DNA from: Bacteroidota bacterium
Lineage (GTDB): Bacteria; Bacteroidota; Bacteroidia; Chitinophagales; Chitinophagaceae
NCBI GenBank assembly: GCA_018266775.1
Contig: JAFDZS010000015.1
Coordinates: forward strand, 248,001 to 312,000
Direction: 5' to 3'
DNA: 64,000 bases
Of the stretch, positions 32,786-42,086 are shown in pieces. The translations under genes were made by a program, and so were the position numbers. Under the pieces are notes generated by a model, which was given only the letters and a program-made list of their open reading frames with translations, did no database searches and was not told the origin of the DNA. Position 1 is the first letter of the stretch. Each line of letters begins with the position of its first letter.

Positions 32786-34270
32786 ATGGGAAATTATTTC
32801 AACACATTGCCGCTAAGAGAACAGTTAAAGCAATTGGGCGTATGTGAGTTTATGAGCATCAGCGAATTTTCAAACGGCGTAAATGCATTGAAAGGGAAAA
32901 AACTCGTTGTGGTGGGTTGTGGTGCACAGGGATTGAACCAGGGTTTAAACTTACGTGATAGTGGGCTGGATGTATCGTATGCACTGCGCAAAGAAGCTAT
33001 TGCAGAAAAAAGGCAATCGTGGAAAAATGCAACAGAAAATAATTTTACAGTAGGCACTTACGAAGAATTGATTCCTTCAGCTGACCTGGTATTGAATTTA
33101 ACACCAGATAAACAACATACTTCAGTAATCAATGCTATCATGCCATTGATGAAAAAAGGGGCAACACTTTCTTACTCACACGGATTTAATATTGTTGAAG
33201 AAGGTATGCAGATCCGTAAAGATATTACCGTGATCATGGTGGCGCCCAAATGCCCCGGCTCTGAAGTACGTGCAGAATACCAGCGTGGTTTTGGTGTGCC
33301 CACATTAATTGCAGTGCATCCTGAAAATGATCCTGAAGGAAAAGGTTTGGAACTGGCAAAAGCTTATGCTGCCGGTACAGGCGGTCACAGGGCCGGTGTG
33401 TTGCGTTCATCTTTTGTGGCAGAAGTAAAATCTGATTTGATGGGTGAACAAACCATTCTTTGTGGCTTGTTGCAGACGGGTTCTATTCTTTGTTTTGATA
33501 AAATGGTGGAGAAGGGTGTTGATAAAGATTACGCTTCGAAACTGGTGCAGTATGGTGTTGAAGTGGTAACAGAAGCATTGAAACAAGGTGGCATTACTGC
33601 AATGATGGACCGATTGTCGAATCCCGCAAAAATTAAGGCATTTGAATTATCAGAAGAATTAAAAACCATTATGCGCCCGCTGTTTCAAAAACACCAGGAT
33701 GATATCATGAGTGGCGAGTTCAGTAAAACAATGATGGAAGACTGGGCCAATGGTGATAAGAAATTATTGGGTTGGAGAGCGGCAACCGCAGAAACAGCAT
33801 TTGAAAAAACACCTGCCGGTGATATGAAAATTGCGGAACAGGAGTATTTCGATCATGCTACCTTGTTAGTAGCGATGATCCGGGCTGGTGTGGAACTGGC
33901 TTTTGAAACCATGGTGGAAGCAGGCATCAAACCGGAATCTGCCTACTACGAATCATTGCACGAAACGCCATTGATTGCCAATACGATTGCCCGTAAAAAA
34001 TTATACGAAATGAACCGGGTAATATCTGATACAGCAGAATACGGTTGTTACTTATTTGATCATGCGTGCAAACCATTGCTGAAAGATTTTATGAGCAAAA
34101 TAGAAGCGGATGTTATTGGCAACAACTACAATACAGGCAAGGATGGTGGAGTGGACAACAGAACTTTAATTGCAGTGAATAAAGTAATCCGCGATCACCA
34201 GGTTGAACATATCGGAGCTGTATTAAGAGAAGCCATGACCAGCATGAAAGCCATCAGCACCAACGCATAA
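32786..34270 (+). CDS. ilvC: Ketol-acid reductoisomerase, long class II form
   Basis: NADPH- and Mg-dependent isomeroreductase of Ile/Val synthesis. Starting at ATG 32786 gives 494 residues, similar to the class II E. coli enzyme (491) rather than the 330-residue class I form. Seen: Rossmann motif KLVVVGCGAQGLNQGLNLRDSG, APKCPGSEVRAEYQRGFGVP, and metal-binding DLMGEQTILCGLLQ, with the duplicated C-terminal knotted domain (PESAYYESLHETPLIANTI). An upstream in-frame TTG (32747) is less likely as start. ilvA follows 4 bp later. Confidence 0.96.
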   Translation: MGNYFNTLPLREQLKQLGVCEFMSISEFSNGVNALKGKKLVVVGCGAQGLNQGLNLRDSGLDVSYALRKEAIAEKRQSWKNATENNFTVGTYEELIPSADLVLNLTPDKQHTSVINAIMPLMKKGATLSYSHGFNIVEEGMQIRKDITVIMVAPKCPGSEVRAEYQRGFGVPTLIAVHPENDPEGKGLELAKAYAAGTGGHRAGVLRSSFVAEVKSDLMGEQTILCGLLQTGSILCFDKMVEKGVDKDYASKLVQYGVEVVTEALKQGGITAMMDRLSNPAKIKAFELSEELKTIMRPLFQKHQDDIMSGEFSKTMMEDWANGDKKLLGWRAATAETAFEKTPAGDMKIAEQEYFDHATLLVAMIRAGVELAFETMVEAGIKPESAYYESLHETPLIANTIARKKLYEMNRVISDTAEYGCYLFDHACKPLLKDFMSKIEADVIGNNYNTGKDGGVDNRTLIAVNKVIRDHQVEHIGAVLREAMTSMKAISTNA

Positions 34271-34274
34271 GTTT

Positions 34275-35546
34275 ATGAATACAACATCGGATACGATATT
34301 GGATTTTGCCGCAGCGGCACAGCGTTTAAAAAACGTGGTGAACAGAACACCGCTGACTTATAATTTAAATCTTTCAAAGAAATACCAATGTAACGTGTTT
34401 TTGAAACGGGAAGATTTACAGGTGGTGCGTTCATACAAAATCCGTGGAGCATATAATATGATGAGCAGCCTGCCTGCAGCACAATTGCAGCGTGGTGTGG
34501 TATGCGCCAGTGCCGGAAACCATGCACAGGGCTTTGCTTACAGTTGTAAAAAGCTCAATACAAAAGGAGTGGTATTTATGCCGGTGATTACGCCCAATCA
34601 AAAGATCACCCAAACGAAAATGTTTGGAGAGGATAATATCACTGTAAAACTGGTGGGGGATACATTTGATGATTGTGCTATTGCAGCAAAAAAATATACG
34701 GAGGAAAATGGAATGGTCTTTATACCTCCGTTCGATCATTATAAAATTATTGAGGGACAGGCTACAGTTGGTGTGGAAATAGTAGAGCAATTGAATGAAG
34801 ATGATGGCAGTGCTTATACGTGCGATTATCTTTTCGTTCCTGTCGGTGGCGGTGGCTTGAGCGCAGGTGTTGGAAGTTATTTCAAAACATTTTCTCCCAA
34901 AACCAAAATTATTGGCCTGGAACCGGAAGGTGCACCCAGTATGTATGAAGCATTAAAAGCAGGGCAACCGGTAACGTTAGATACTATCGAAAGATTCGTT
35001 GACGGCGCAGCGGTAAAAAGAGTGGGAGATATTACTTTCAAAATTGCTAAAGAAGTACTGGACGATATGCGCCTGGTGCCCGAAGGAAAAGTATGCAGCA
35101 CTATTTTGAAATTATATAATGAAGATGCGATAGTAGTGGAGCCTGCAGGAGCGCTGAGCATAGCAGCATTAGATGATTTTGCCAATGAGATTAAAGGCAA
35201 AACCATTGTGTGTGTGGTGAGCGGAAGCAATAATGATATTGACCGTATGCAGGAAATTAAGGAACGCAGCCTGCAATATGAAGGATTGAAACATTATTTC
35301 CTCATCCGTTTTGCACAGCGCCCTGGTGCTTTAAAAGAATTTGTGAATCGTGTTTTGGGAGAGCATGACGACATCACCCGCTTCGAATACTTCCAGAAGC
35401 ACAATAAAGAAACGGGCCCGGCTTTGGTGGGTATTGAATTGCAGACAAAAGAAGATTACGAAGTATTGATGAACAATTTGAAAAAATATCATATTAATTA
35501 TACTGAACTAAAAAGCGAAGACAATGCTTTTGGATACCTGGTATAA
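34275..35546 (+). CDS. ilvA: Threonine deaminase (threonine ammonia-lyase)
   Basis: Converts threonine to 2-oxobutanoate, the entry to isoleucine. A 423-residue PLP enzyme with the lysine in VRSYKIRGAYN (Lys55), phosphate-binding VPVGGGGLSAGV and SGSNNDIDRM. The C-terminal 90 residues (HYFLIRFAQRPGALKEFVNR) are a single ACT-like regulatory domain, shorter than the two-domain tail of E. coli IlvA. Last gene of the ilv operon. Threonine would come from the thrABC genes 15 kb downstream. Confidence 0.94.
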   Translation: MNTTSDTILDFAAAAQRLKNVVNRTPLTYNLNLSKKYQCNVFLKREDLQVVRSYKIRGAYNMMSSLPAAQLQRGVVCASAGNHAQGFAYSCKKLNTKGVVFMPVITPNQKITQTKMFGEDNITVKLVGDTFDDCAIAAKKYTEENGMVFIPPFDHYKIIEGQATVGVEIVEQLNEDDGSAYTCDYLFVPVGGGGLSAGVGSYFKTFSPKTKIIGLEPEGAPSMYEALKAGQPVTLDTIERFVDGAAVKRVGDITFKIAKEVLDDMRLVPEGKVCSTILKLYNEDAIVVEPAGALSIAALDDFANEIKGKTIVCVVSGSNNDIDRMQEIKERSLQYEGLKHYFLIRFAQRPGALKEFVNRVLGEHDDITRFEYFQKHNKETGPALVGIELQTKEDYEVLMNNLKKYHINYTELKSEDNAFGYLV

Positions 35547-35563
35547 TTAATTTTCCCATTCCC

Positions 35564-35620
35564 ATGAAATACTATGAACTGAATGACGAAGCAGTTCAGC
35601 TAACGATTGCCCGCTGTTAA
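35564..35620 (+). CDS. Possible 18-codon leader ORF upstream of gltB
   Basis: ATG 35564 to TAA 35620 encodes MKYYELNDEAVQLTIARC. A weak CAGC/GCTG stem and a run of seven T follow directly, so a leader-plus-terminator arrangement before gltB is conceivable. No obvious amino-acid codon cluster other than mixed acidic and hydrophobic residues is seen, and no promoter is clear. Low-confidence call. Confidence 0.25.
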   Translation: MKYYELNDEAVQLTIARC

Positions 35621-35650
35621 TTTTTTTGGACATTAAACAATGGCTCTTCA

Positions 35651-38600
35651 ATGAGCATTCAAAAACTAACAAACATGTTGAAAAAGAACGCCCCAACACA
35701 AGGATTGTACGATCAACGGTTCGAGCATGATGCCTGCGGTATCGGTTTTGTTGCCAATATTAAAGGCAATAAATCGCACCAGCATATAGCCGATGCCCTT
35801 ACCGTTTTGGAAAACATGGAACACCGTGGAGCCTGTGGTTGCGAAAACAATTCCGGCGATGGTGCAGGCATCATGATCCAGATGCCACATGAATTCTTTT
35901 TTGATGAGTGTATTAAACTGGGTGTGCACCTGCCGCCATTTGGGAAATATGGTGTTGGTGTTGTGTTTTTTCCGAGGGAAATCCGCCTGCGTGAAGAATG
36001 CCGCTCCGTATTCAACAGGGCTGCAGAAAAACTGGGCATGGAAATTCTGGCGTATCGTAAAGTGCCTGTAAATCCTGAAAACATTGGGGCAACCGCATTA
36101 AGTGTGGAACCGGAAATGGAACAAGTGTTCATTGCCTGCCCTGATAATGTGAAGAATACCGAAGAATTTGAACGCAAGTTATTTGTGCTGCGCAATTATG
36201 CATCTCATACTATCAACAGCACGGTTAAGAAAGATCCTATTGGGTTTTATATCGCTTCGCTTTCTTACAAAACAATAGTATACAAAGGCCAGCTAACCAG
36301 TACGCAGGTACGAAATTATTTCCCTGACTTATCTAACAAAAGAGTGGTGAGTGCTTTTGGTTTAGTACATTCACGTTTTGCCACCAACACATTTCCTTCG
36401 TGGAAACTGGCGCAACCATTCCGTTACATTGCACACAATGGTGAGATCAATACTTTACAGGGAAACCTGAACTGGCTGAAGGCAGGCGAACATGAATTTA
36501 CTTCCTCTTATTTCTCAAGAGAAGAAATGGAAATGCTGTTGCCGGTAGTGACGAGCCAGCAATCAGATTCGGCCTGTTTAGATAACATGATTGAATTGTT
36601 ATTGCTGTGTGGCAGAAGTTTGCCACATGTAATGATGATGCTGATACCGGAAGCGTGGGATGGTAATGACGCGATGGACCCCGTTAAAAAAGCATTCTAT
36701 GAATTTTATGCCTCCATCATGGAACCATGGGATGGGCCCGCTTCCATTTCATTTACTGATGGAAAAATTATTGGTGCAACTTTAGACAGAAATGGTCTTC
36801 GCCCGTCCCGCTATTGCGTTACTACAGATGACCGTGTAATCATGGCGAGCGAAACCGGTGCATTGCCGGTAGATCAAAAACTGATCAAAGAGAAAGGGAG
36901 GTTGCAACCCGGTAAAATGTTTGTTGTGGACCTGGAACAGGGGCGTATCATCAGTGATGAAGAAGTGAAGCAAAGTATTTGCAGCCAGAAACCCTATGGA
37001 GATTATCTCAATCAATATAAGATCCGTTTGGAAGAACTGGAAGAACCAAGGGTGTCTTTCACGCATTTGTCAGATAATTCTATTCTGAAATACCAGAAAG
37101 CATTTGGTTATTCTACCGAAGATATTGAAACCATACTGAAGCCAATGGCTGTTGATGGCAAAGAACCGGTGGGTTCAATGGGCACTGATATTCCACTGGC
37201 GGTATTAAGTGATCAGCCACAACATTTAAGTTCTTATTTCAAACAATTATTTGCACAGGTAACTAACCCGCCCATCGATCCTATCAGGGAACGTTTGGTG
37301 ATGAGCCTGGCAACATTTGTGGGTAATAACGGTAACCTGCTCGATGAAAGTCCGCAGCATTGCCATACGGTGGCATTAAAACAACCTATATTAACCAGTA
37401 CTGAATTAGAAAAATTAAGAAGTATCGATACCGGAATTTTCCAGGCAAAAACACTGCAAACTTATTTCAGGGCAGATGGTAACCCCGGTTCTTTACAAAA
37501 AGGTTTAGAGCGTTTGTGCCGTTATGCAGAAGATGCAGTACATGATGGTTTTGAAGTATTGATTCTCTGCGACCGTGCGGTGGACAGTGAACACGTTGCC
37601 ATACCGTCATTACTGGCAACAGCCGCAGTACATCACCATTTAATACGTAAAGGATTGCGTGGCCAGGTGGGCATTGTGGTGGAAGCAGGTGATGTGTGGG
37701 AAGTGCATCATTTTGCATGTCTGATAGGATTTGGTGCAACTGCCATCAATCCGTATTTGGCATTGGCAACCATCCGCAATATGAAAGTGAATGGCTCATT
37801 GAAAACAGAACTGGAATGGGATGTGTTGCGCAAAAATTATATCAAAGCGGTGTGCGATGGGTTGTTGAAAGTATTTTCAAAAATGGGTATCTCCACTTTT
37901 CAGTCGTACCAGGGTGCTCAGATATTTGAAATTTTAGGGTTACACCGTGAAGTGGTGGATAAATATTTCACCGGTGCAGTAAGCCGTATAGACGGTTTAA
38001 CACTGGATGGAATTGCGAAAGAAGCGTTAGCCAAACACCATATTGCTTTCAGCAGGAAAAATATTCCTGTGGATCGTTTGCCCGTTGGCGGTATATATCA
38101 GTGGAAACGTAAAGGAGAATTTCATTTGTTCAATCCCACATCCATTCACCTGCTGCAGTATTCCACCAGGATGAATGATTACAATACGTTTAAGAAGTAT
38201 ACCAAATTTGTAAATGATCAAAGTGAAAAGGCCGCTACGCTGAGGAGTTTATTTGAATTCAAAAAGAACAGGCCATCCATTTCAATTGATGAAGTGGAGC
38301 CTGCTGAAAATATCTACAAACGTTTTGCGACTGGCGCTATGAGTTTTGGTTCTATCAGTTGGGAAGCGCATACCACACTGGCTATTGCCATGAACCGCCT
38401 TGGCGGTAAAAGCAATACCGGCGAAGGGGGCGAAGATCAACGCCGCTATGAAAAATTGGCGAATGGAGATTCAATGCGTTCGGCTATCAAACAGGTCGCA
38501 TCTGCACGTTTTGGAGTAACCAGTCAATATTTAACTGAAGCAGACGAATTACAAATCAAAATGGCGCAGGGGGCAAAACCTGGTGAAGGCGGACAATTGC

Positions 38601-40204
38601 CGGGGCATAAAGTTGACGAATGGATTGGTAAAGTGCGTCACTCTACTCCGGGCGTGGGATTGATTTCTCCACCACCGCATCACGATATTTATTCCATCGA
38701 AGATTTAGCACAATTAATTTTCGATTTAAAAAATGCTAATCGGGCAGCACGCATTAATGTGAAATTAGTCAGTAAAGCAGGCGTAGGTACTATTGCTGCT
38801 GGTGTGGCAAAAGCAAAAGCAGATGTGATTTTGATAGCTGGTTTTGATGGTGGTACCGGCGCATCTCCCATCAGTTCAATTAAACACGCCGGGTTACCGT
38901 GGGAGTTAGGTTTGGCAGAAGCGCATCAAACATTGGTACGCAATAAACTGCGCAGCCGTATCGTGTTGCAGGCAGACGGGCAGATGAAAACTGCACGTGA
39001 TATTGCCATAGCAACATTACTGGGTGCAGAAGAATGGGGCGTTGCTACTGCTGCGTTAGTAGTGGAAGGTTGTATCATGATGCGCAAATGTCATTTGAAT
39101 ACTTGTCCTGTTGGCGTGGCTACCCAGGATCCTGAATTAAGAAAACGTTTCAGCGGTAATGCTGATCATGTGGTGAATTTCTTCAAATTTCTTACCGAAG
39201 AATTAAGGGAGATCATGGCTGAACTCGGTTTCAGGAGCATTAATGAAATGGTGGGGCAGGCAGAATGCCTGGAACAACGGGAAAATATTTCACACTGGAA
39301 ATATAACGATCTCGACTTGTCTCCAATATTGTACAAAGAACCTGCATCAGCATACACCGGTTTGTATAATATGGAAGAACAGGATCATGAATTGACCAAT
39401 GTGCTGGACTGGAAATTACTGGAAGCTGCAAAACCTGCACTGGACCAGCAACAGAAAGTTCAGGCCTCATTCGATATTAAGAATACCGACCGTACAACGG
39501 GTACAATCTTATCGAACGAGATCACTAAAATGTATAAAGGGGAAGGTTTGCCGGAAGAAAGTATTCATTTCAAATTTACCGGCACTGCGGGACAAAGTTT
39601 TGGTGCCTTCAATACCAAAGGCGTAACACTTGAACTGGAAGGTGATGCCAATGATTATTTTGGAAAAGGATTAAGTGGTGCAAAACTGATTGCCTATCCA
39701 TCAAAAGATGCAGGCTTTGTGCCTGAAGAAAACAGCATCATTGGTAATGTGGCATTTTATGGTGCCACCGATGGCGAGGCATTCATACGTGGTAAAGCCG
39801 GTGAAAGGTTTGGTGTACGCAACAGCGGAGCGAATGTGGTGGTGGAAGGTGTGGGAGATCACGGTTGCGAATACATGACAGGAGGTAACGTAATTATTCT
39901 CGGTGCAACAGGAAGAAATTTTGCAGCAGGAATGAGTGGTGGTGTTGCTTACATATACGATGTGCAGCATCATTTTGCCAGCCAGTGTAATATGGAAATG
40001 GCAGACCTTGACCCGGTGGCGGATGATGATGCTCCTTTCCTGCAAAAGATGATACAAAAGCATTTTGAACTTACTAACAGCACTGTCGCAAAATTTGTAT
40101 TGAACGATTGGGAAAATCAGCTAAAAAACTTTGTAAAAGTTTTCCCAAGAGATTATAAAAAAGTACTGGCCGGAAGGAAGGAAAAAGTGGAAGTGGGGAA
40201 GTAA
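35651..40204 (+). CDS. gltB: Glutamate synthase large subunit
   Basis: Transfers the amide of glutamine to 2-oxoglutarate, making two glutamates. The 1517-residue protein has the class II glutaminase domain with nucleophile Cys29 in HDACGIGFVAN, exposed after removal of a propeptide, then the central domain. The FMN barrel follows (GEGGEDQRRYEKLANGDS, AGFDGGTGASP), then the 3Fe-4S cysteines CIMMRKCHLNTCPVG (C-x5-C-x4-C) and the C-terminal beta-helix domain (YMTGGNVIILGATGRNFAAG). Length matches alpha subunits (about 1500). gltD follows after 156 bp. ATG 35675 is an alternative start. Confidence 0.97.
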   Translation: MSIQKLTNMLKKNAPTQGLYDQRFEHDACGIGFVANIKGNKSHQHIADALTVLENMEHRGACGCENNSGDGAGIMIQMPHEFFFDECIKLGVHLPPFGKYGVGVVFFPREIRLREECRSVFNRAAEKLGMEILAYRKVPVNPENIGATALSVEPEMEQVFIACPDNVKNTEEFERKLFVLRNYASHTINSTVKKDPIGFYIASLSYKTIVYKGQLTSTQVRNYFPDLSNKRVVSAFGLVHSRFATNTFPSWKLAQPFRYIAHNGEINTLQGNLNWLKAGEHEFTSSYFSREEMEMLLPVVTSQQSDSACLDNMIELLLLCGRSLPHVMMMLIPEAWDGNDAMDPVKKAFYEFYASIMEPWDGPASISFTDGKIIGATLDRNGLRPSRYCVTTDDRVIMASETGALPVDQKLIKEKGRLQPGKMFVVDLEQGRIISDEEVKQSICSQKPYGDYLNQYKIRLEELEEPRVSFTHLSDNSILKYQKAFGYSTEDIETILKPMAVDGKEPVGSMGTDIPLAVLSDQPQHLSSYFKQLFAQVTNPPIDPIRERLVMSLATFVGNNGNLLDESPQHCHTVALKQPILTSTELEKLRSIDTGIFQAKTLQTYFRADGNPGSLQKGLERLCRYAEDAVHDGFEVLILCDRAVDSEHVAIPSLLATAAVHHHLIRKGLRGQVGIVVEAGDVWEVHHFACLIGFGATAINPYLALATIRNMKVNGSLKTELEWDVLRKNYIKAVCDGLLKVFSKMGISTFQSYQGAQIFEILGLHREVVDKYFTGAVSRIDGLTLDGIAKEALAKHHIAFSRKNIPVDRLPVGGIYQWKRKGEFHLFNPTSIHLLQYSTRMNDYNTFKKYTKFVNDQSEKAATLRSLFEFKKNRPSISIDEVEPAENIYKRFATGAMSFGSISWEAHTTLAIAMNRLGGKSNTGEGGEDQRRYEKLANGDSMRSAIKQVASARFGVTSQYLTEADELQIKMAQGAKPGEGGQLPGHKVDEWIGKVRHSTPGVGLISPPPHHDIYSIEDLAQLIFDLKNANRAARINVKLVSKAGVGTIAAGVAKAKADVILIAGFDGGTGASPISSIKHAGLPWELGLAEAHQTLVRNKLRSRIVLQADGQMKTARDIAIATLLGAEEWGVATAALVVEGCIMMRKCHLNTCPVGVATQDPELRKRFSGNADHVVNFFKFLTEELREIMAELGFRSINEMVGQAECLEQRENISHWKYNDLDLSPILYKEPASAYTGLYNMEEQDHELTNVLDWKLLEAAKPALDQQQKVQASFDIKNTDRTTGTILSNEITKMYKGEGLPEESIHFKFTGTAGQSFGAFNTKGVTLELEGDANDYFGKGLSGAKLIAYPSKDAGFVPEENSIIGNVAFYGATDGEAFIRGKAGERFGVRNSGANVVVEGVGDHGCEYMTGGNVIILGATGRNFAAGMSGGVAYIYDVQHHFASQCNMEMADLDPVADDDAPFLQKMIQKHFELTNSTVAKFVLNDWENQLKNFVKVFPRDYKKVLAGRKEKVEVGK

Positions 40205-40355
40205 AAGGCATTGGGTAATTAGTTTATTAGTTAACCAGGTAATTAGTAAAAGTGGTTAAAAAAATTTTCTAACTATAGAATAGCGGACAACTAAACCAAT
40301 TAACCAATAGCCCAATAAACAAATTAACAAGCAAACCAATTAACCATTAATAAAA
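40205..40355. repeat. AT-rich quasi-repetitive spacer between gltB and gltD
   Basis: Composed of variants of TTAGTTAATTAG and its complement CCAATTAACCAATA; the left and right halves are roughly inverse and could fold into a long imperfect hairpin. A shorter stretch of the same kind (AACTAATTAACTAATTAACA) precedes thrC near 54550. Confidence 0.5.
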
Positions 40356-40360
40356 TACCA

Positions 40361-41824
40361 ATGGGTAAAACAACAGGTTTTTTAGAATTTACAAGAGAGC
40401 TTCCTGCTAAAAGAAAAGTGGAGGAGCGCCTGAATGATTACAACGAATTTGTTCAGCGTTTTTCAGATGAGAAGCTGAATGAGCAATCAGGCCGTTGTAT
40501 GAACTGTGGTGTGCCGTTTTGCCATAGTGGTTGCCCGCTGGGGAATGTGATTCCGGAATTTAACGATGCGGTCTATCGTGGCGAATGGAAAGAAGCGTAT
40601 GATATTCTTTCTTCCACCAATAACTTTCCGGAGTTTACAGGAAGAATTTGTCCTGCACCGTGTGAGTCAGCTTGTGTACTGGGTATTAACCAGCCTGCCG
40701 TAACCATCGAAGAAATTGAAAAGCACATTATCGAGATCGCATTTGACAAAGGGTTTGTGCAAGCCCAAAAATCAATTATCCGCACCGGTAAAAAAGTAGC
40801 AGTTGTAGGCAGCGGCCCTTCCGGCCTTGCTGCGGCTGCGCAGTTAAATGCAGCAGGGCATTATGTAATGGTGTTTGAAAGAGATGATGCACCGGGTGGC
40901 TTACTACGCTATGGCATACCCGATTTTAAGCTGGAAAAATGGGTAATTGACCGCCGGATAAAACTGATGGAAGAAGAAGGTATCGTTTTCAGGTGCAATG
41001 CGAATGTGGGAGTAGATGTTAACATCAATGAGTTGCTGCGTGAATTCAATGTAATTGTACTGGCAGGCGGCTCCACCATTCCCCGTAACCTGGGTATTCC
41101 GGGCCGTGATTTAAAAGGTGTTCATTTTGCAATGGATTTTTTAAAGCAGCAAAATAAAAGAGTATCCGGCAGGGAAGTGGCGGTGGAAGATATAATGGCC
41201 ACCGGAAAGAACGTAGTAGTAATTGGAGGTGGAGATACCGGAAGTGATTGTGTAGGAACTTCCAACAGGCAAAAAGCAATTTCAGTAACACAATTTGAAT
41301 TGTTGCCGAAACCTCCTGAAAGCCGTACACCATTTATGCCCTGGCCAACATACCCGATGACATTGAAAACTTCTTCATCTCATGATGAGGGTGCAGACAG
41401 AAAGTGGGCTATTGCTACCAAAGAATTTATTGGCGATGAGAATGGCAACCTGAAAGCATTAAAGGTTGTTGACCTGGAATGGGCCATTACAGAAGATGGC
41501 AAACCAGCCAAATTTGTGGAGCGTGCAGACAGTGAAAGGATCATACCCTGCGAACTGGCTTTGCTGGCAATGGGTTTTGTACATCCGCAACATGAAGGAT
41601 TGGTGCAACAACTGGAAATTGATCTGGATGAGCGGGGTAATGTAAAAGCAACAGAAAAGGAATACCAAACCAATATCCCGAAAATCTTTACTGCTGGTGA
41701 TATGAGAAGAGGGCAGTCGTTAGTGGTTTGGGCAATAAGTGAAGGACGTGAATGCGCCCGGAAAGTAGACGAATTCCTGATGGGTTCTTCACTGTTGGAG
41801 GCAAAAGACAGTTCATTAAAATAA
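40361..41824 (+). CDS. gltD: Glutamate synthase small subunit
   Basis: NADPH-oxidising partner of GltB, passing electrons through FAD and 4Fe-4S clusters. The 487-residue protein has N-terminal cluster cysteines in CMNCGVPFCHSGCPLGN and RICPAPCESACVLG, the FAD motif VAVVGSGPSGLAAAAQL, the NADPH motif NVVVIGGGDTGSDCVG, and a C-terminal FAD segment FTAGDMRRGQSLVVWAI. Length is typical (about 480). It ends at a strong terminator. Confidence 0.97.
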   Translation: MGKTTGFLEFTRELPAKRKVEERLNDYNEFVQRFSDEKLNEQSGRCMNCGVPFCHSGCPLGNVIPEFNDAVYRGEWKEAYDILSSTNNFPEFTGRICPAPCESACVLGINQPAVTIEEIEKHIIEIAFDKGFVQAQKSIIRTGKKVAVVGSGPSGLAAAAQLNAAGHYVMVFERDDAPGGLLRYGIPDFKLEKWVIDRRIKLMEEEGIVFRCNANVGVDVNINELLREFNVIVLAGGSTIPRNLGIPGRDLKGVHFAMDFLKQQNKRVSGREVAVEDIMATGKNVVVIGGGDTGSDCVGTSNRQKAISVTQFELLPKPPESRTPFMPWPTYPMTLKTSSSHDEGADRKWAIATKEFIGDENGNLKALKVVDLEWAITEDGKPAKFVERADSERIIPCELALLAMGFVHPQHEGLVQQLEIDLDERGNVKATEKEYQTNIPKIFTAGDMRRGQSLVVWAISEGRECARKVDEFLMGSSLLEAKDSSLK

Positions 41825-41850
41825 CAATCTGGCAAATACATATTAAATAA

Positions 41851-41880
41851 AACCTTGTCGTGGAAACGGCAAGGTTTTTT
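41851..41880 (+). terminator. Rho-independent terminator after gltD
   Basis: AACCTTGTCG (41851-41860) pairs with CGGCAAGGTT (41867-41876) with one wobble, followed by TTTT within a six-T run. Loop of six bases. Confidence 0.85.
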
Positions 41881-42033
41881 ATTGCTTAAACCTATATATG
41901 CAATTTAAATCTATATGATTATTTTTAAAGTAAATTCCTTAAAAATTATTGAAAAATACTTCTATGAATTAATTTTTTTCTATTTTTTTAAAAAATGAGG
42001 TTACTAAATGAGTATTGTTGCATTAATAAGAGG

Positions 42034-42041
42034 TATATTTG
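42034..42041 (+). promoter_or_regulatory. Putative -7 element upstream of the first amt gene
   Basis: TATATTTG matches TAnnTTTG exactly, 45 bases before ATG 42087. A TTG at 42015-42017 is 16 bases upstream, slightly close for a -33 element. The preceding 41885-42030 is AT-rich with nothing else recognised. Confidence 0.5.
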
Positions 42042-42086
42042 TTTAGATAAGTAAATATATTTTTAAAATTAATATTTCTATTGAAC

